Shown: in pieces, positions 53,872-62,615 of the stretch
Layout: each line of letters opens with the position of its first letter
Position numbering within the stretch: position 1 is the first letter of the stretch
Assembly (NCBI RefSeq): GCF_010727945.1
Contig: NZ_AP022569.1
Span: forward strand, 744,001 to 808,000
DNA length: 64,000 nucleotides
Direction: 5' to 3'
Origin: Mycobacterium cookii
GTDB taxonomy: Bacteria; Actinomycetota; Actinomycetes; Mycobacteriales; Mycobacteriaceae
Made by a program: the position numbers and the translations under genes
The notes under the pieces: generated by a model
What the model was told of the DNA's origin: nothing
The model's database searches: none
Seen by the model: the letters and a program-made list of their open reading frames with translations, nothing else

Positions 53872-54944
53872 ACGCTCGCGCGATGGTGGCCCGGCTGAAC
53901 GAGCTCGACGAGCAGTTGTGCTCCGCGTTCGGGATCCCGCGAGCAGAGGACGCAACGACACTCGACGCGGCGATCACGATGTCGGCCGCGACCACCGAGC
54001 GGCTCATGGCCCACGAACGCGGCCTTCGCGACGAATCGCCGATTGGGCCGACTATCCTGGCCGCGTTCCTGCAGTCGCAGGTGGAAGCGCGCCAGATGAA
54101 AGCCGGCGACCGCGCCGACGTGGTGCGGTCGTTGACCGATGGCGTCCGTCGGATGAAGAAGGCCGGATCGCTGCAAGGCCTCGGACATCAGGCGTGTACC
54201 GAACTGTGCGAGATGCTCGGCTTCGACAGCGCGTTGATGTCGTTCGTCGAGGACGACGGATTCGTGGTCGAGGAATCCGATCACAGCCTTGGTGGCCCCA
54301 CGGTGATCCCGCGTCGTCACTGCACAGTGGAAAAAGCATGTATTCGCCTGCGTGAGATCACCGGGACGAATGGCGCCGACATGCTCGTGTCACCCGGTTA
54401 TGGCGAGCTGCTCGGCACGACGGACTATCTCGTGGCTCCCGTCATCACGAATTCGCAAGTGGTTGCCCTCATTCACGTCGGGCGCCGCGGCGACGACGGT
54501 GTCTCGCGCGTCGACGTCGACGTGTTCGATGCGTTCGCATCCGCCTATTCGTTGCTTCATGAGCGGATGCTGAATACCGAACGCGTACAACAACAACGGA
54601 CCTCGATTGCCCGCGCGGCAGCGCGGCTGACGGAGCAGGCGGACCGCATCGCCGCCGCGGCCATCAGCTTCGATGTGGAAGACGACACTCGCGTTGAGCC
54701 ACCGAGCATTCCGGCGGACTCGGCGTTGGCGGCGACCCTCTCGCACCGGGAGCGCCAAGTCTTCGAGAGACTGGTGCTCGGAGCTTCCAATGCCGAGATC
54801 GCCGACGACCTCGTCATCACCATTGAAACGGTCAAGACACACGTGAAGCGGATTCTGCGCAAGATCGGCGCCATCAACCGGTCGGAGGCGATAGCGCTCT
54901 ACCTGGACGACACCAAGACCACGTCACGGCGACGCGGTCAATAG
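53868..54944 (+). CDS. GAF-domain LuxR-family transcriptional regulator
   Basis: 358-aa regulator of the same architecture as the preceding gene: an N-terminal helical part, a GAF-like domain (about 100-225, LGHQACTELCEMLGFDSALMSFVEDDGFVVEE) and a LuxR HTH (LSHRERQVFERLVLGASNAEIADDLVITIETVKTHVKRILRKIGAINRSEAIALYL, about 288-345). ATG 53868 overlaps the previous stop, so the pair is co-translated and may form a heteromer. Likely targets are the surrounding CoA ligase and dioxygenase operons, but no binding motif can be assigned. Confidence 0.9.
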   Translation: MNARAMVARLNELDEQLCSAFGIPRAEDATTLDAAITMSAATTERLMAHERGLRDESPIGPTILAAFLQSQVEARQMKAGDRADVVRSLTDGVRRMKKAGSLQGLGHQACTELCEMLGFDSALMSFVEDDGFVVEESDHSLGGPTVIPRRHCTVEKACIRLREITGTNGADMLVSPGYGELLGTTDYLVAPVITNSQVVALIHVGRRGDDGVSRVDVDVFDAFASAYSLLHERMLNTERVQQQRTSIARAAARLTEQADRIAAAAISFDVEDDTRVEPPSIPADSALAATLSHRERQVFERLVLGASNAEIADDLVITIETVKTHVKRILRKIGAINRSEAIALYLDDTKTTSRRRGQ

Positions 54945-54975
54945 CCGTTGGGCGACAATCTCTTTCCCGCCCGGC

Positions 54976-55776
54976 CTATGCCGCGGAGATGCCGCCGTTG
55001 ACGCTGATCGCCTGCCCTGTCAGGCGGGCGGCCGCCGGGCCACACAAGAACACGGCCAGCGCCGCGATGTCCTCGGCAGTCGGCACCCCGAGCTGAGCCT
55101 GCTGGGCTGCTCGGGCGAAGAGCTTGCCGCTGAAGCCATCAGCGGTGATGCGTTCGGTCGAAGCGGTGCCGTGCACCAGCGAAGGCGTCATCGCGTTGGC
55201 GCGGATACCGAAGCGCTTCTCCTCGATGGCGATCGTCCGGGTGAACATCACGATCGCCGCCTTGGCCGCACCGATCAGCGCCTCGCCCGGGGTGGCGGTT
55301 TTGGCCGCATCGGAGGCCACGTTCACGATGACGCCGCCTCGGCGACGCCGCATGCCCCGCAGCACCTCGCTGGCCATGTGCATGGACGGCAGCGCCAATT
55401 GCGTAACTATGTGAGCGATATCGGGGGTTGGGATGTCGATGAAAAGCTCCGGCCGGACGTCCGCGGCGGTGCTGCACATCAGGATGTCGATACCCGAGAG
55501 GATCTCATCGGCCCGTGCCGCAATGAGCGCCGCGGCATGGGGATCGGTGGCGTCACCTGCGACGAAATGTGCGTCGGCGCCGAGTTCGGCGATCGACTTC
55601 GCGGCGAGTTCGCCCCGCTCGGCGTTGCGGCCGACGATGACGATCCGCGGCACGCCGGCGGTGACGAGTGCCCGAGCTGACGCCAACCCGATGCCGGCGG
55701 TTCCGCCGACGATCAGCGCGGTGGATGCGTCGAGGTCCTTGGGAGCAGGCAGCTCGGTCTTGCGGTCATCAGTCAT
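54976..55776 (-). CDS. short-chain dehydrogenase/reductase
   Basis: 266-aa classical SDR. The cofactor motif ALIVGGTAGIGLASA is near residues 20-34 and MCSTAADV in place of NNAG near 105. The catalytic region around residue 160-185 is ASDAAKTATPGEALIGAAKAAIVMFTRTIA: the expected YxxxK reads E-ALIGAAK, so the Tyr is missing while Lys remains. It may be a non-canonical SDR or use another residue. The C-terminus GQAISVNGGISAA is standard. It follows the enoyl-CoA hydratase gene by 55 bases on the same strand. Confidence 0.87.
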   Translation of the reverse strand: MTDDRKTELPAPKDLDASTALIVGGTAGIGLASARALVTAGVPRIVIVGRNAERGELAAKSIAELGADAHFVAGDATDPHAAALIAARADEILSGIDILMCSTAADVRPELFIDIPTPDIAHIVTQLALPSMHMASEVLRGMRRRRGGVIVNVASDAAKTATPGEALIGAAKAAIVMFTRTIAIEEKRFGIRANAMTPSLVHGTASTERITADGFSGKLFARAAQQAQLGVPTAEDIAALAVFLCGPAAARLTGQAISVNGGISAA

Positions 55777-55831
55777 CGTTTCGTCCTTGCGGTCGTTGAG
55801 GTTTCAGGCGGTTGAGCTTCAATTCTCGGCC

Positions 55832-56644
55832 TCACAGGGGAGTCGACGTAGCACCGACCCGGCCGCGATCGACCTTGTCGAAGAAGTTCTGCGACCGCTC
55901 TTGCACGGTGGCGTTGCCGCCGCACAATGCATAGCCCCACATCGCTTCGACGCGCAGCTGGTCGTGCAGCGGACGGCCGATGATCTCTAACACCGTCTCC
56001 TTCGCCGATTCGACGGCGGCTTGGTCGCACCGCAGGATTCGTTGGACCACCGCGTCGGTTTCGGCCATCAGCTTTTCGTGTGGCACCACCCGGGCAACCA
56101 TGTTGGCCGTCAGTGCCCGCTCAGCGGATATCGGTTCACCGGTCAGCAGCAATTCCAGCGCGACCCCGACGCCACATGTGTTGACCAGACGCACAATTCC
56201 ACCGTCTGCGGGGTGCATGCCGCGGCGCACCTCGAAGGTGCCGAACTGCGCACGCTCAGAGGCGATGCGGATGTCGCAGGCCATCGCCAGCTCGACGCCG
56301 TGCCCCACGCACCAGCCGTTGATCGCGGCGACGATCGGCTTGCTGACGCGCGACAACGGTCCCCGGGTGATCCCGCAGAGACCGTCCTCGAGGCGCTCGC
56401 GGCCGACCATCGGCCCGACCGTCTGCCATTCCGGCGCATGGGTTTTCAAGTCGGCGCCCGCGGTGAACGCGTCGCCGGTTCCGGTGATGACCGCGACCCG
56501 CAGCGCTGGGTCGTCGCGGAAGTCGCGCCAGGCAGCGCACAGCAGCTCGTGGCATTCGATGTCGATCGCGTTCTTGACCTCTGGACGATTAAGCGTGATG
56601 TAGGCGACCGCATCGCGTTTTTGGTAGAGAACTTTTGCTGACAT
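55832..56644 (-). CDS. enoyl-CoA hydratase/isomerase family protein
   Basis: 270-aa crotonase. DAFTAGADLKTHAPEW (about 56-71) and INGWCVGHGVELAMACDIRIASERAQFGTFEVRRGMHPADGGIVRLVNTCGVGVALELLLTG (about 108-170) supply the oxyanion hole and the active-site loop. The segment RRGMHPADGG replaces the usual hydratase Glu pair with Asp-Gly, so true hydratase activity is not certain. It lies 15 bases after the SDR gene on the same strand, in the operon led by the second CoA ligase. Confidence 0.9.
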   Translation of the reverse strand: MSAKVLYQKRDAVAYITLNRPEVKNAIDIECHELLCAAWRDFRDDPALRVAVITGTGDAFTAGADLKTHAPEWQTVGPMVGRERLEDGLCGITRGPLSRVSKPIVAAINGWCVGHGVELAMACDIRIASERAQFGTFEVRRGMHPADGGIVRLVNTCGVGVALELLLTGEPISAERALTANMVARVVPHEKLMAETDAVVQRILRCDQAAVESAKETVLEIIGRPLHDQLRVEAMWGYALCGGNATVQERSQNFFDKVDRGRVGATSTPL

Positions 56645-56659
56645 AGCAGAACCTTTCGC

Positions 56660-57547
56660 TCAATGCTGGTTCGACGCGGTGACGTCGAGGATGGCAGGGC
56701 TTGCGGCACGGTGGAATCCGTCGAAGGGGGTGTTGTGGTGCACGGGTTGCAGCTCCCACCAACCCGGTTTGGCGTTGGGCGCTCCACCGTCGACGCGCAC
56801 ACAGGTTCCGGCGATGAAGCTGGCAGCAGGTGACAGCAAGAACACCACCGCGGCGGCAACTTCGGCCTCGGTCCCGAACCGCTGCAGCGGGATTTCGCGG
56901 GCAACCTGGTTGCGGATGAAGTCGGTGTCTTTGCTGTCGTAGGTGTCGAGTCCGCTCGATGCGATAGAGCCCGGTGCGATGGTGTTGACCCGTACACCGG
57001 CGGCGGCCCACTCGGTGGCGGCCGATTCACTCAGCGTCAACATTCCGCCGCGGGCAGCCGCCGAATGGGCGAAGTGCGGCCAGCCGTGCCAGATGTCGGC
57101 GATCATGTTGACCACGGCACCGCCGTGCTGCTTGAACCATTTAACGTAGATCTCGCGCATGACTATGAAGCCGCCGGTCAGATTGTTTCGCACGACCGCC
57201 TCGAAACCCTTGGTGGTAATGGTTTCCAGGGCCGCCCGGTACTGTCCGCCGGCGTTGTTGAACAAGCCGTCGATGCGTCCGTGCTCGGCGAGGACCGCGT
57301 CGACCACATCGCTGACGGCAGCCTCGTCGCGGATGTCGGCGGTGTGAACGGAGACGCGGCCGCCGTCGGCGCGGATCTCGGCGCGCACGGCCTCGAGCTT
57401 GTCGGGGTTGCGGCCGACGATCGCGACGTCAGCACCCAACGCGGCGAGTTCGTGAGCGGTGCATCTGCCGATCCCGCTACCACCGCCGGTGATCACAACT
57501 GTCTGACCGGCAAAGAGATCGCTCTTGAATATCGAGTTGTAGCCCAT
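56660..57547 (-). CDS. short-chain dehydrogenase/reductase (2,4-dienoyl-CoA reductase-like)
   Basis: 295-aa SDR. The cofactor motif VVITGGGSGIGRCTAHELAALGADVAIVGRN is near residues 16-46 and FNNAGGQYRAALE near 95. In the active-site region VVNMIADIWHGWPHFAHSAAARGGMLTLSESAATEW the usual YxxxK is replaced by HSAAARG, as in peroxisomal 2,4-dienoyl-CoA reductase-like proteins that use other residues. I chose ATG 57547 (MGYNSIFKSDLFAG). The gene starts inside the 3' end of... the ligase gene region: it begins 21 bases before the ligase stop at 57568, with no overlap. Confidence 0.87.
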   Translation of the reverse strand: MGYNSIFKSDLFAGQTVVITGGGSGIGRCTAHELAALGADVAIVGRNPDKLEAVRAEIRADGGRVSVHTADIRDEAAVSDVVDAVLAEHGRIDGLFNNAGGQYRAALETITTKGFEAVVRNNLTGGFIVMREIYVKWFKQHGGAVVNMIADIWHGWPHFAHSAAARGGMLTLSESAATEWAAAGVRVNTIAPGSIASSGLDTYDSKDTDFIRNQVAREIPLQRFGTEAEVAAAVVFLLSPAASFIAGTCVRVDGGAPNAKPGWWELQPVHHNTPFDGFHRAASPAILDVTASNQH

Positions 57548-57567
57548 GCATTGCCTCCTTTGGCTGG

Positions 57568-59112
57568 TCATACTCGTTGCTGCGGATGACTCTGAAGCTG
57601 TTGGCGCAGAGTCGCTTTCTGCACCTTTCCGCTGGCGGTCAGCGGTAGCCCATCGGTCAGGTAAATATTTTTTGGCACCTTGTATCCGGCGATCAGACCG
57701 CGGCAGTGTGCCTCGAGTTCAGCGGCGTCGACATTCGCAGCAGGATGAAGATCAACGAAGGCGACTACCCGTTCACCCCACTTGCTGTCGGGCGCACCGA
57801 CAACGGCGACTGACCGCACCGACGGATGTGTCGCCAGCGCGCGTTCAACCTCGGCTGAGTAGATGTTCTCGCCGCCACTGACAATCATGTCCTTCAGTCG
57901 ATCAACGAGATATAGGTTGCCGTTCTGGTCGCGGATGCCGACGTCGCCCGTGTGGTACCAGCCGTCGACGATCGCGGCGGCGGTCGCCTCGGGCTTGTTC
58001 CAGTAGGCGTTGAGCATCCACGGTGAGCGCACCAACACCTCGCCGGCTTCCTGCGCGGCCAGCTCGCTTCCATCGGTGCCCACGATTCGCAGTTCGACGC
58101 CGGGCATCGGTTGCCCGCAGGATTGCAACAGGTCCGGACTGTCGGGGCGGTGCTGCTCGGGTCGCAGCAGCGTGATGATGAATGTCTCTGTGGTGCCATA
58201 GAACTGCACGAAATCGCAGCCGAACACCTCGAGTGCCCGCCGCAAGGTGTGCTGCCCGATCGGCGAACCGGCGTAAAGTATTCGGCGCAGCGACGAGAAG
58301 TCACCCTGATTTGGCGAAGCGTCGTCAAGCAGCATCTGCATCGCCGTCGGAACAAGGCAGGTTACGGTCGGGCGAAGCGCTGCGACCGCGGCCTTGAAGG
58401 CCCGGGGATCGAATGCGGGCAAAATCGCTAGGGCCGCACCGTGATACAGCGCCGGTAACGAGACCAAGGTTCCGGCCAGGTGGAAGTTCGGCATCGCCAT
58501 CAGGCCGATGTCCTCGGAGGTCCAATTCACTGATGGTTCCATCGCGGCGGCATCGAACCAGCGCATCAGGGCGCCGTGCGAAATCGGGACACCCTTGGGG
58601 GCGGCGGTAGTGCCCGACGTATAGGCCAATAGCGCAGTAGCCTCGGCGGTCAATGCAATCCTTGGTCCTGCCTCGTCGACACCAGAGGCCCACGTGTCCA
58701 ACTCGTCTTCGGGGACGATAGTCACGCTGATCCCCGCTGCCGTGCACACCCGCTCGGCGACTTCGGTGAAGTCACGGCCGACGAAGATCAGGGGGACATT
58801 CGCGTCCCGCACGACTTCCACCAGTTCCGCTGGTGCGCTGCGCCAGTTCAGCGGGGTGAGCGCGGATCCCGCTTTCGTCACGCCTATCCAGATCTCAAAG
58901 AACGCCGAGGAATTCCTGCCCAGGAAGCCGATGTGCGATCCTGGCCGTATTCCGGCGGCAAGAAGCGCATTGCCGATGCGGTTCGATCGGACGTTCAGTT
59001 GGCCGTATGTGGCCACGCGACCGGAATCGATCAATGCAGCCTTATCCGGTGCCGCGTCCGACCAGGCCTGGGCCATGTCAGGGAGGCAATGGATGTCTGC
59101 GGTGACTGCCAA
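57568..59112 (-). CDS. AMP-dependent acyl-CoA synthetase
   Basis: 514-aa adenylate-forming ligase. The AMP-binding loop LAYTSGTTAAPKGVPISH is near residues 168-185, VQFYGTTETFIITLL near 305, GDVGIRDQNGNLYLVDRLKDMIVSGGENIYSAEVE near 395-430, and the catalytic Lys is in PLTASGKVQKATLRQ near 500. TTG 59112 is used; ATG 59076 would drop 12 residues (ADIHCLPD...). A perfect FadR-type operator lies 28 bases upstream. It heads the operon ligase, SDR, enoyl-CoA hydratase, SDR. It probably activates a carboxylic acid released by the neighbouring meta-cleavage pathway. Confidence 0.9.
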   Translation of the reverse strand: MAVTADIHCLPDMAQAWSDAAPDKAALIDSGRVATYGQLNVRSNRIGNALLAAGIRPGSHIGFLGRNSSAFFEIWIGVTKAGSALTPLNWRSAPAELVEVVRDANVPLIFVGRDFTEVAERVCTAAGISVTIVPEDELDTWASGVDEAGPRIALTAEATALLAYTSGTTAAPKGVPISHGALMRWFDAAAMEPSVNWTSEDIGLMAMPNFHLAGTLVSLPALYHGAALAILPAFDPRAFKAAVAALRPTVTCLVPTAMQMLLDDASPNQGDFSSLRRILYAGSPIGQHTLRRALEVFGCDFVQFYGTTETFIITLLRPEQHRPDSPDLLQSCGQPMPGVELRIVGTDGSELAAQEAGEVLVRSPWMLNAYWNKPEATAAAIVDGWYHTGDVGIRDQNGNLYLVDRLKDMIVSGGENIYSAEVERALATHPSVRSVAVVGAPDSKWGERVVAFVDLHPAANVDAAELEAHCRGLIAGYKVPKNIYLTDGLPLTASGKVQKATLRQQLQSHPQQRV

Positions 59113-59130
59113 AGCTGCGCCTAGATCTCG

Positions 59131-59152
59131 ACTATAATAATGGTCAGACCAT
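59131..59152 (-). promoter_or_regulatory. promoter with perfect FadR-type operator, site 5
   Basis: ATGGTCAGACCAT (59140-59152) is a perfect 13-bp palindrome. On the minus strand the -10 TATAGT lies at 59131-59136, so the operator fills the spacer between -35 and -10 of the ligase promoter, the classic place for repression. Confidence 0.75.
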
Positions 59153-59203
59153 ACTGACAGCGGGTCTGAAAGTCAACGATCCGGGAGCCGACGAGCTGTC
59201 GCG

Positions 59204-60007
59204 TCAGCGTCCTCCGATCACTGGGGCGAAAGACACTTCGACCGAGCCGATTTGGTCGATAAGAGCGGCATACGCGCTTCCGGGCCGCACCGGAACCATG
59301 GGGCCGAGCGCGCCGGACAGCACAATGTGGCCGGCACGCAAAGGCGAACCGTTTTCGATGGCCCTGCGGGCGAGCCACCGGAGCGCGTTGAGCGGGTCGC
59401 CCAGGCAATCCGAGCCCCGCCCGGTGGAGACCGCGATCCCGTCCTGCGTGAGCTGCATTGTGCGCGCGGCGAAGTCCAGATCGTCTGCGGCCACCGCGTT
59501 CGAACCAAGCACGAACAGTGCCGAGGAGCCGTTGTCGGCGATGGTGTCGACAATGCTGATCGACCAGTCACGCACCCGCGAATCGACGATTTCGATCGCG
59601 GGCATCGCGATACCGGCGGCGGCTCTGATCCGCGATTCCGACAGATCGCCGTCGAGGTCCTCGGCGAGGATGAACGCGATCTCGGCCTCGATCTTGGGCT
59701 GCAGCAACGTATTGGTCTCGGCCACCGCGCCATTAGCCACCCGCATGTCCGCGAACAGCACGCCCGAGTCGGGCTGATCGACACCCAGTTGGTGCTGCAC
59801 GGCCGGCGATGTCAGGCCGATCTTGTGCCCAACGATCGTGCGCCCTCGCGCGAGTGAGTCGTCGGTCAGCAGGCGCTGTACTGCATAGGCCGCCGCGATG
59901 TCGGTCCCGCTGAGGATGTCACGCACCGGATCGCACTGCAGCGGTCCTGCTGCGGCTGCGATAAGCCGATCGGCGGCAGTGCGGAGTCCAGTTGTGCTGA
60001 GCGTCAT
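59204..60007 (-). CDS. 2-hydroxypenta-2,4-dienoate hydratase (2-keto-4-pentenoate hydratase family)
   Basis: 267-aa hydratase of the MhpD/HsaE/TesE family, which adds water to the dienoate left after meta-cleavage. Diagnostic segments are IVGHKIGLTSPAVQHQLGVDQPDSGVLFADM (about 58-88), the metal site Glu pair in PKIEAEIAFILAEDL (about 104-118), AIEIVDSRVRDWSISIVDTIADN and the C-terminal VLSGALGPMVPVRPGS. It is the last gene of the dioxygenase operon. The following aldolase and acylating aldehyde dehydrogenase of a complete meta pathway are not found in the window. Confidence 0.9.
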   Translation of the reverse strand: MTLSTTGLRTAADRLIAAAAGPLQCDPVRDILSGTDIAAAYAVQRLLTDDSLARGRTIVGHKIGLTSPAVQHQLGVDQPDSGVLFADMRVANGAVAETNTLLQPKIEAEIAFILAEDLDGDLSESRIRAAAGIAMPAIEIVDSRVRDWSISIVDTIADNGSSALFVLGSNAVAADDLDFAARTMQLTQDGIAVSTGRGSDCLGDPLNALRWLARRAIENGSPLRAGHIVLSGALGPMVPVRPGSAYAALIDQIGSVEVSFAPVIGGR

Positions 60008-60043
60008 CAGGTTCGGCCCTTCAGGTTATGGGGCCTCATGCCA

Positions 60044-60808
60044 TCAGCCCATGCTGCTGCCGCCGTTGACGTACATCGTTTGCCCGGTGATGAACCGGCT
60101 GTCCTCGCCGGCCAGGAAGGCGACAGCTGCGGCGACCTCGGCAGGATCGCTCGGGCGCCCGAGCGGGACGATGGCCGTTGCTTCCTCGATGACGTGCCTC
60201 AGACGTGCCGGAGCATCCGGGGAGTCGAGCAGCCTGGCCACCTCGCGTGTTCGCACGTAGCACGGCGCCACGGTGTTTGCGGTGATGCCGGCGGCGGCGA
60301 ACTCGCGCGTTAGGCCGGTGACCATCGCGTGCACGCCGCCCTTCGCGGCGTTGTACATCGCGTGATCCACCAGTCCGGTACGCACCGAATCCGCGCCGAT
60401 GTTGACAATACGACCGTGTCCGCGAGACACCATGTGCGGCAGCACCGCTCGCACGCAGTAGATCGTCGTCCACAGGTTGTTGTCGACGGTGGCGCGCAGC
60501 GTCTCCTCGGTGTGATCGAGGGTCGCCAGGATCACGCCGCCGCCCGCATTGTTGACCAGGACGTCGACGTGGCCCAGCGTCGCGACCGCCGACTCCACCA
60601 TGTCGTCGGCCGCACCGGGTTGGTGGAGTTCGCCGACGAATCCGCCGGCGATCGCCGCCTGCTCGTACACGAGCTCGAGGTCGTCCTTGTCGCGGGTTGC
60701 CGCGAAAACCACTGCGCCGTCGGCGATCAGCCGCTCGGTGATGCCCAGGCCGATGCCGGATGCGGCCCCGGTCACGATCGCTGTCCGACCGTCCAGCGCA
60801 CCGCTCAT
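60044..60808 (-). CDS. short-chain dehydrogenase/reductase, possible cis-dihydrodiol dehydrogenase
   Basis: 254-aa classical SDR with a complete catalytic set: TGAASGIGLGI (about 13-23), NNAGGG near 88, Ser in VNIGADSV and YNAAKGG with Tyr and Lys near 153-157, and the C-terminal GQTMYVNGGSSMG. It lies between the dioxygenase beta subunit (4-base overlap) and the hydratase (36-base gap). The position suggests dehydrogenation of the cis-diol formed by the dioxygenase, yielding the catechol for LigB-type cleavage. This is inferred from context. Confidence 0.88.
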   Translation of the reverse strand: MSGALDGRTAIVTGAASGIGLGITERLIADGAVVFAATRDKDDLELVYEQAAIAGGFVGELHQPGAADDMVESAVATLGHVDVLVNNAGGGVILATLDHTEETLRATVDNNLWTTIYCVRAVLPHMVSRGHGRIVNIGADSVRTGLVDHAMYNAAKGGVHAMVTGLTREFAAAGITANTVAPCYVRTREVARLLDSPDAPARLRHVIEEATAIVPLGRPSDPAEVAAAVAFLAGEDSRFITGQTMYVNGGSSMG

Positions 60809-61308
60809 ATGATGATCGCCACGTCGGAGACGGAACGAAGGTCCGTCATGTCCAATTCCGCTCGCTTGGAGGCGATCCGGAAGCCGCCGTCACTGTGTCG
60901 GAGTCGGTAGCGGTATTGCCCGACGTAGCAGCTGCTGCGTCCCGCGCGGAATCGCCACACCGTGAACGAGGCGGTCACCGACACCGCGTCGGCTGGTCCG
61001 TCCAGCACCCGCACATTGCACACCTGGTGATTCGTTCGGGAGTGCGGGTACTCGCGGTGAGCGCGTCGGCTGTTGAGCCGGGCGACCCTGGCCGTCAGCC
61101 GCACGTAGTTGTCGTCGATGAGGAGCAGGTCGTGGGCTGGATCGGCGTCGAGTGCGTCGTTGCACGGCACTTCGTATTTGGCATCCGCGTCGAAAAGCTG
61201 CAGCCACTCGTCGAGCGCCCACGCGTCCAGCAATGCCGCCTCGGCGTAGAGGAAGTCCTCGACCTGCTGCCTCAACAAGACGTGCTGCTGCCACGCCACG
61301 GCGGTCAC
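60805..61308 (-). CDS. aromatic-ring-hydroxylating dioxygenase, beta subunit
   Basis: 167-aa small subunit (SnoaL/NTF2-like fold) of a two-subunit ring-hydroxylating dioxygenase. VEDFLYAEAALLDAWALDEWLQLFDADAKYEVPC (about 12-45) and the C-terminal SCYVGQYRYRLRHSDGGFRIASKRAELD are typical. It has no catalytic metal and stabilises the alpha subunit. GTG 61308 overlaps the alpha subunit TGA (GTGA). Longer in-frame extensions upstream are shadows of the alpha gene. Confidence 0.93.
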   Translation of the reverse strand: MTAVAWQQHVLLRQQVEDFLYAEAALLDAWALDEWLQLFDADAKYEVPCNDALDADPAHDLLLIDDNYVRLTARVARLNSRRAHREYPHSRTNHQVCNVRVLDGPADAVSVTASFTVWRFRAGRSSCYVGQYRYRLRHSDGGFRIASKRAELDMTDLRSVSDVAIII

Positions 61309-62615
61309 CGGGCACCTGCCAGGTCCGCCGCAGTTCCCATTTGTTGCTGCCAGCGACGCCAGAACACCCGCATCTGCTCTTCGTCGTTCGCCACCGGCGT
61401 TCGCCCCATGCCGCGGGAGATGTCGTTCCATTCGACGCCACCGCTGGCGAAGCCCTGCTGGCACGACTCCAACGCTTCCATGTCGTCGGGGGTGGCGAAA
61501 CCGCCCGGGCCCAGGAACGTCAGGAAGCTGTCGAGCCGGCGGTGACGCAGGGATGCCGGCTCGTTGCGGGGAGCCAAAGCCCACGCGGTGACGTCCACGG
61601 CGTCGGGCGTAGGCGGATAGAAGGTGCGCACCGTCACGGCCATGATGTCGTTGATGATGAGGTTCGGATAGATCAGCAGATTACGGTTGACCTCCGCCAT
61701 CGCGTGCGCCCGCTGCTCGCCGTGCCGCGCGACCAGATCCGCACGTAGCCGGTCGATTTCGGTGTGCGCGTCCGGACCGAACAGCGGCTCCCATTTCGCG
61801 ACCGGACGTCCCCACGGGGAACTGTATTCGATCACCGCGTGACCGTTGCCCAAGTCGACGGCTCCACCGCTGACACCGCCGCGCAGATCGGTGCCGATCG
61901 ACACCAGATACTTGAAGTAGGTATCGTGCGTCGACTCCGCGTGGTATCCGTCGAAACTGTTCTCCACCAGAAGCTTCCAGTTGGCGCCGAAGCTGTATTG
62001 GTTGGTGCCGCGGGCCATCTCGACTGACCCACCACAGCCGTCGACGACGAGGTCGATGTAGTCCTTTGCACCGGCCAGGTAATCGGTCAGGTCTTCGATG
62101 GCAGGGTCGAAACAGGCAAAAACGAAGCCGCGGTAGGACTCCGCGCGCGCTACCCGTTTGAGCCCCAGATCATCGAAGTCGACGCCGCCGGCGTAGGCAT
62201 CGCGATCGGGCACCCCCTTGAGCCTGCCTTCGGAATCGAAGGTCCAGGCGTGGTAGAAGCACTGGAATACCTTGGAATTGCCGGAATCCTGCCGGCACAC
62301 CAAAGCGCCACGGTGCGTGCAGGTGTTGTGGAACACGTTGACGTTGCCGGTCTTCACGCCGCGGACCATGAAGATCGGCCGCCCGCCGACCTGCCGCCGG
62401 ACGAAGTCACCCGGTTCGGGGATCTCCGATTCGTGTCCGACATAGAGCCACGACTTGCCGAAGATCCGCTCAACCTCTGCGCGGTGCACCGCCGGCGACG
62501 TCATCGCCGAGCGGTGCACCTGAAAGCGTTGCGCCGCAGCGTCGTCGACGACTATCGGTAGATCGGCCGCTTCTTCGCTCGCCCGGCCGACCCGTGGCTC
62601 GGTACCGGTGCTCAT
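61305..62615 (-). CDS. aromatic-ring-hydroxylating dioxygenase, alpha subunit
   Basis: 436-aa catalytic subunit. The Rieske [2Fe-2S] motif is CTHRGALVC...CFYHAWTF (about 96-120). The mononuclear iron motif ENSFDGYHAESTH has the expected D-x2-H-x4-H. It inserts O2 into an aromatic ring. ATG 62615 overlaps the hydrolase stop (ATGA). The ferredoxin and reductase that must feed electrons are not in this operon as far as visible; they may lie beyond the window end or be shared with other systems. The long frame reaching 63500 is a shadow of the hydrolase. Confidence 0.93.
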   Translation of the reverse strand: MSTGTEPRVGRASEEAADLPIVVDDAAAQRFQVHRSAMTSPAVHRAEVERIFGKSWLYVGHESEIPEPGDFVRRQVGGRPIFMVRGVKTGNVNVFHNTCTHRGALVCRQDSGNSKVFQCFYHAWTFDSEGRLKGVPDRDAYAGGVDFDDLGLKRVARAESYRGFVFACFDPAIEDLTDYLAGAKDYIDLVVDGCGGSVEMARGTNQYSFGANWKLLVENSFDGYHAESTHDTYFKYLVSIGTDLRGGVSGGAVDLGNGHAVIEYSSPWGRPVAKWEPLFGPDAHTEIDRLRADLVARHGEQRAHAMAEVNRNLLIYPNLIINDIMAVTVRTFYPPTPDAVDVTAWALAPRNEPASLRHRRLDSFLTFLGPGGFATPDDMEALESCQQGFASGGVEWNDISRGMGRTPVANDEEQMRVFWRRWQQQMGTAADLAGAR

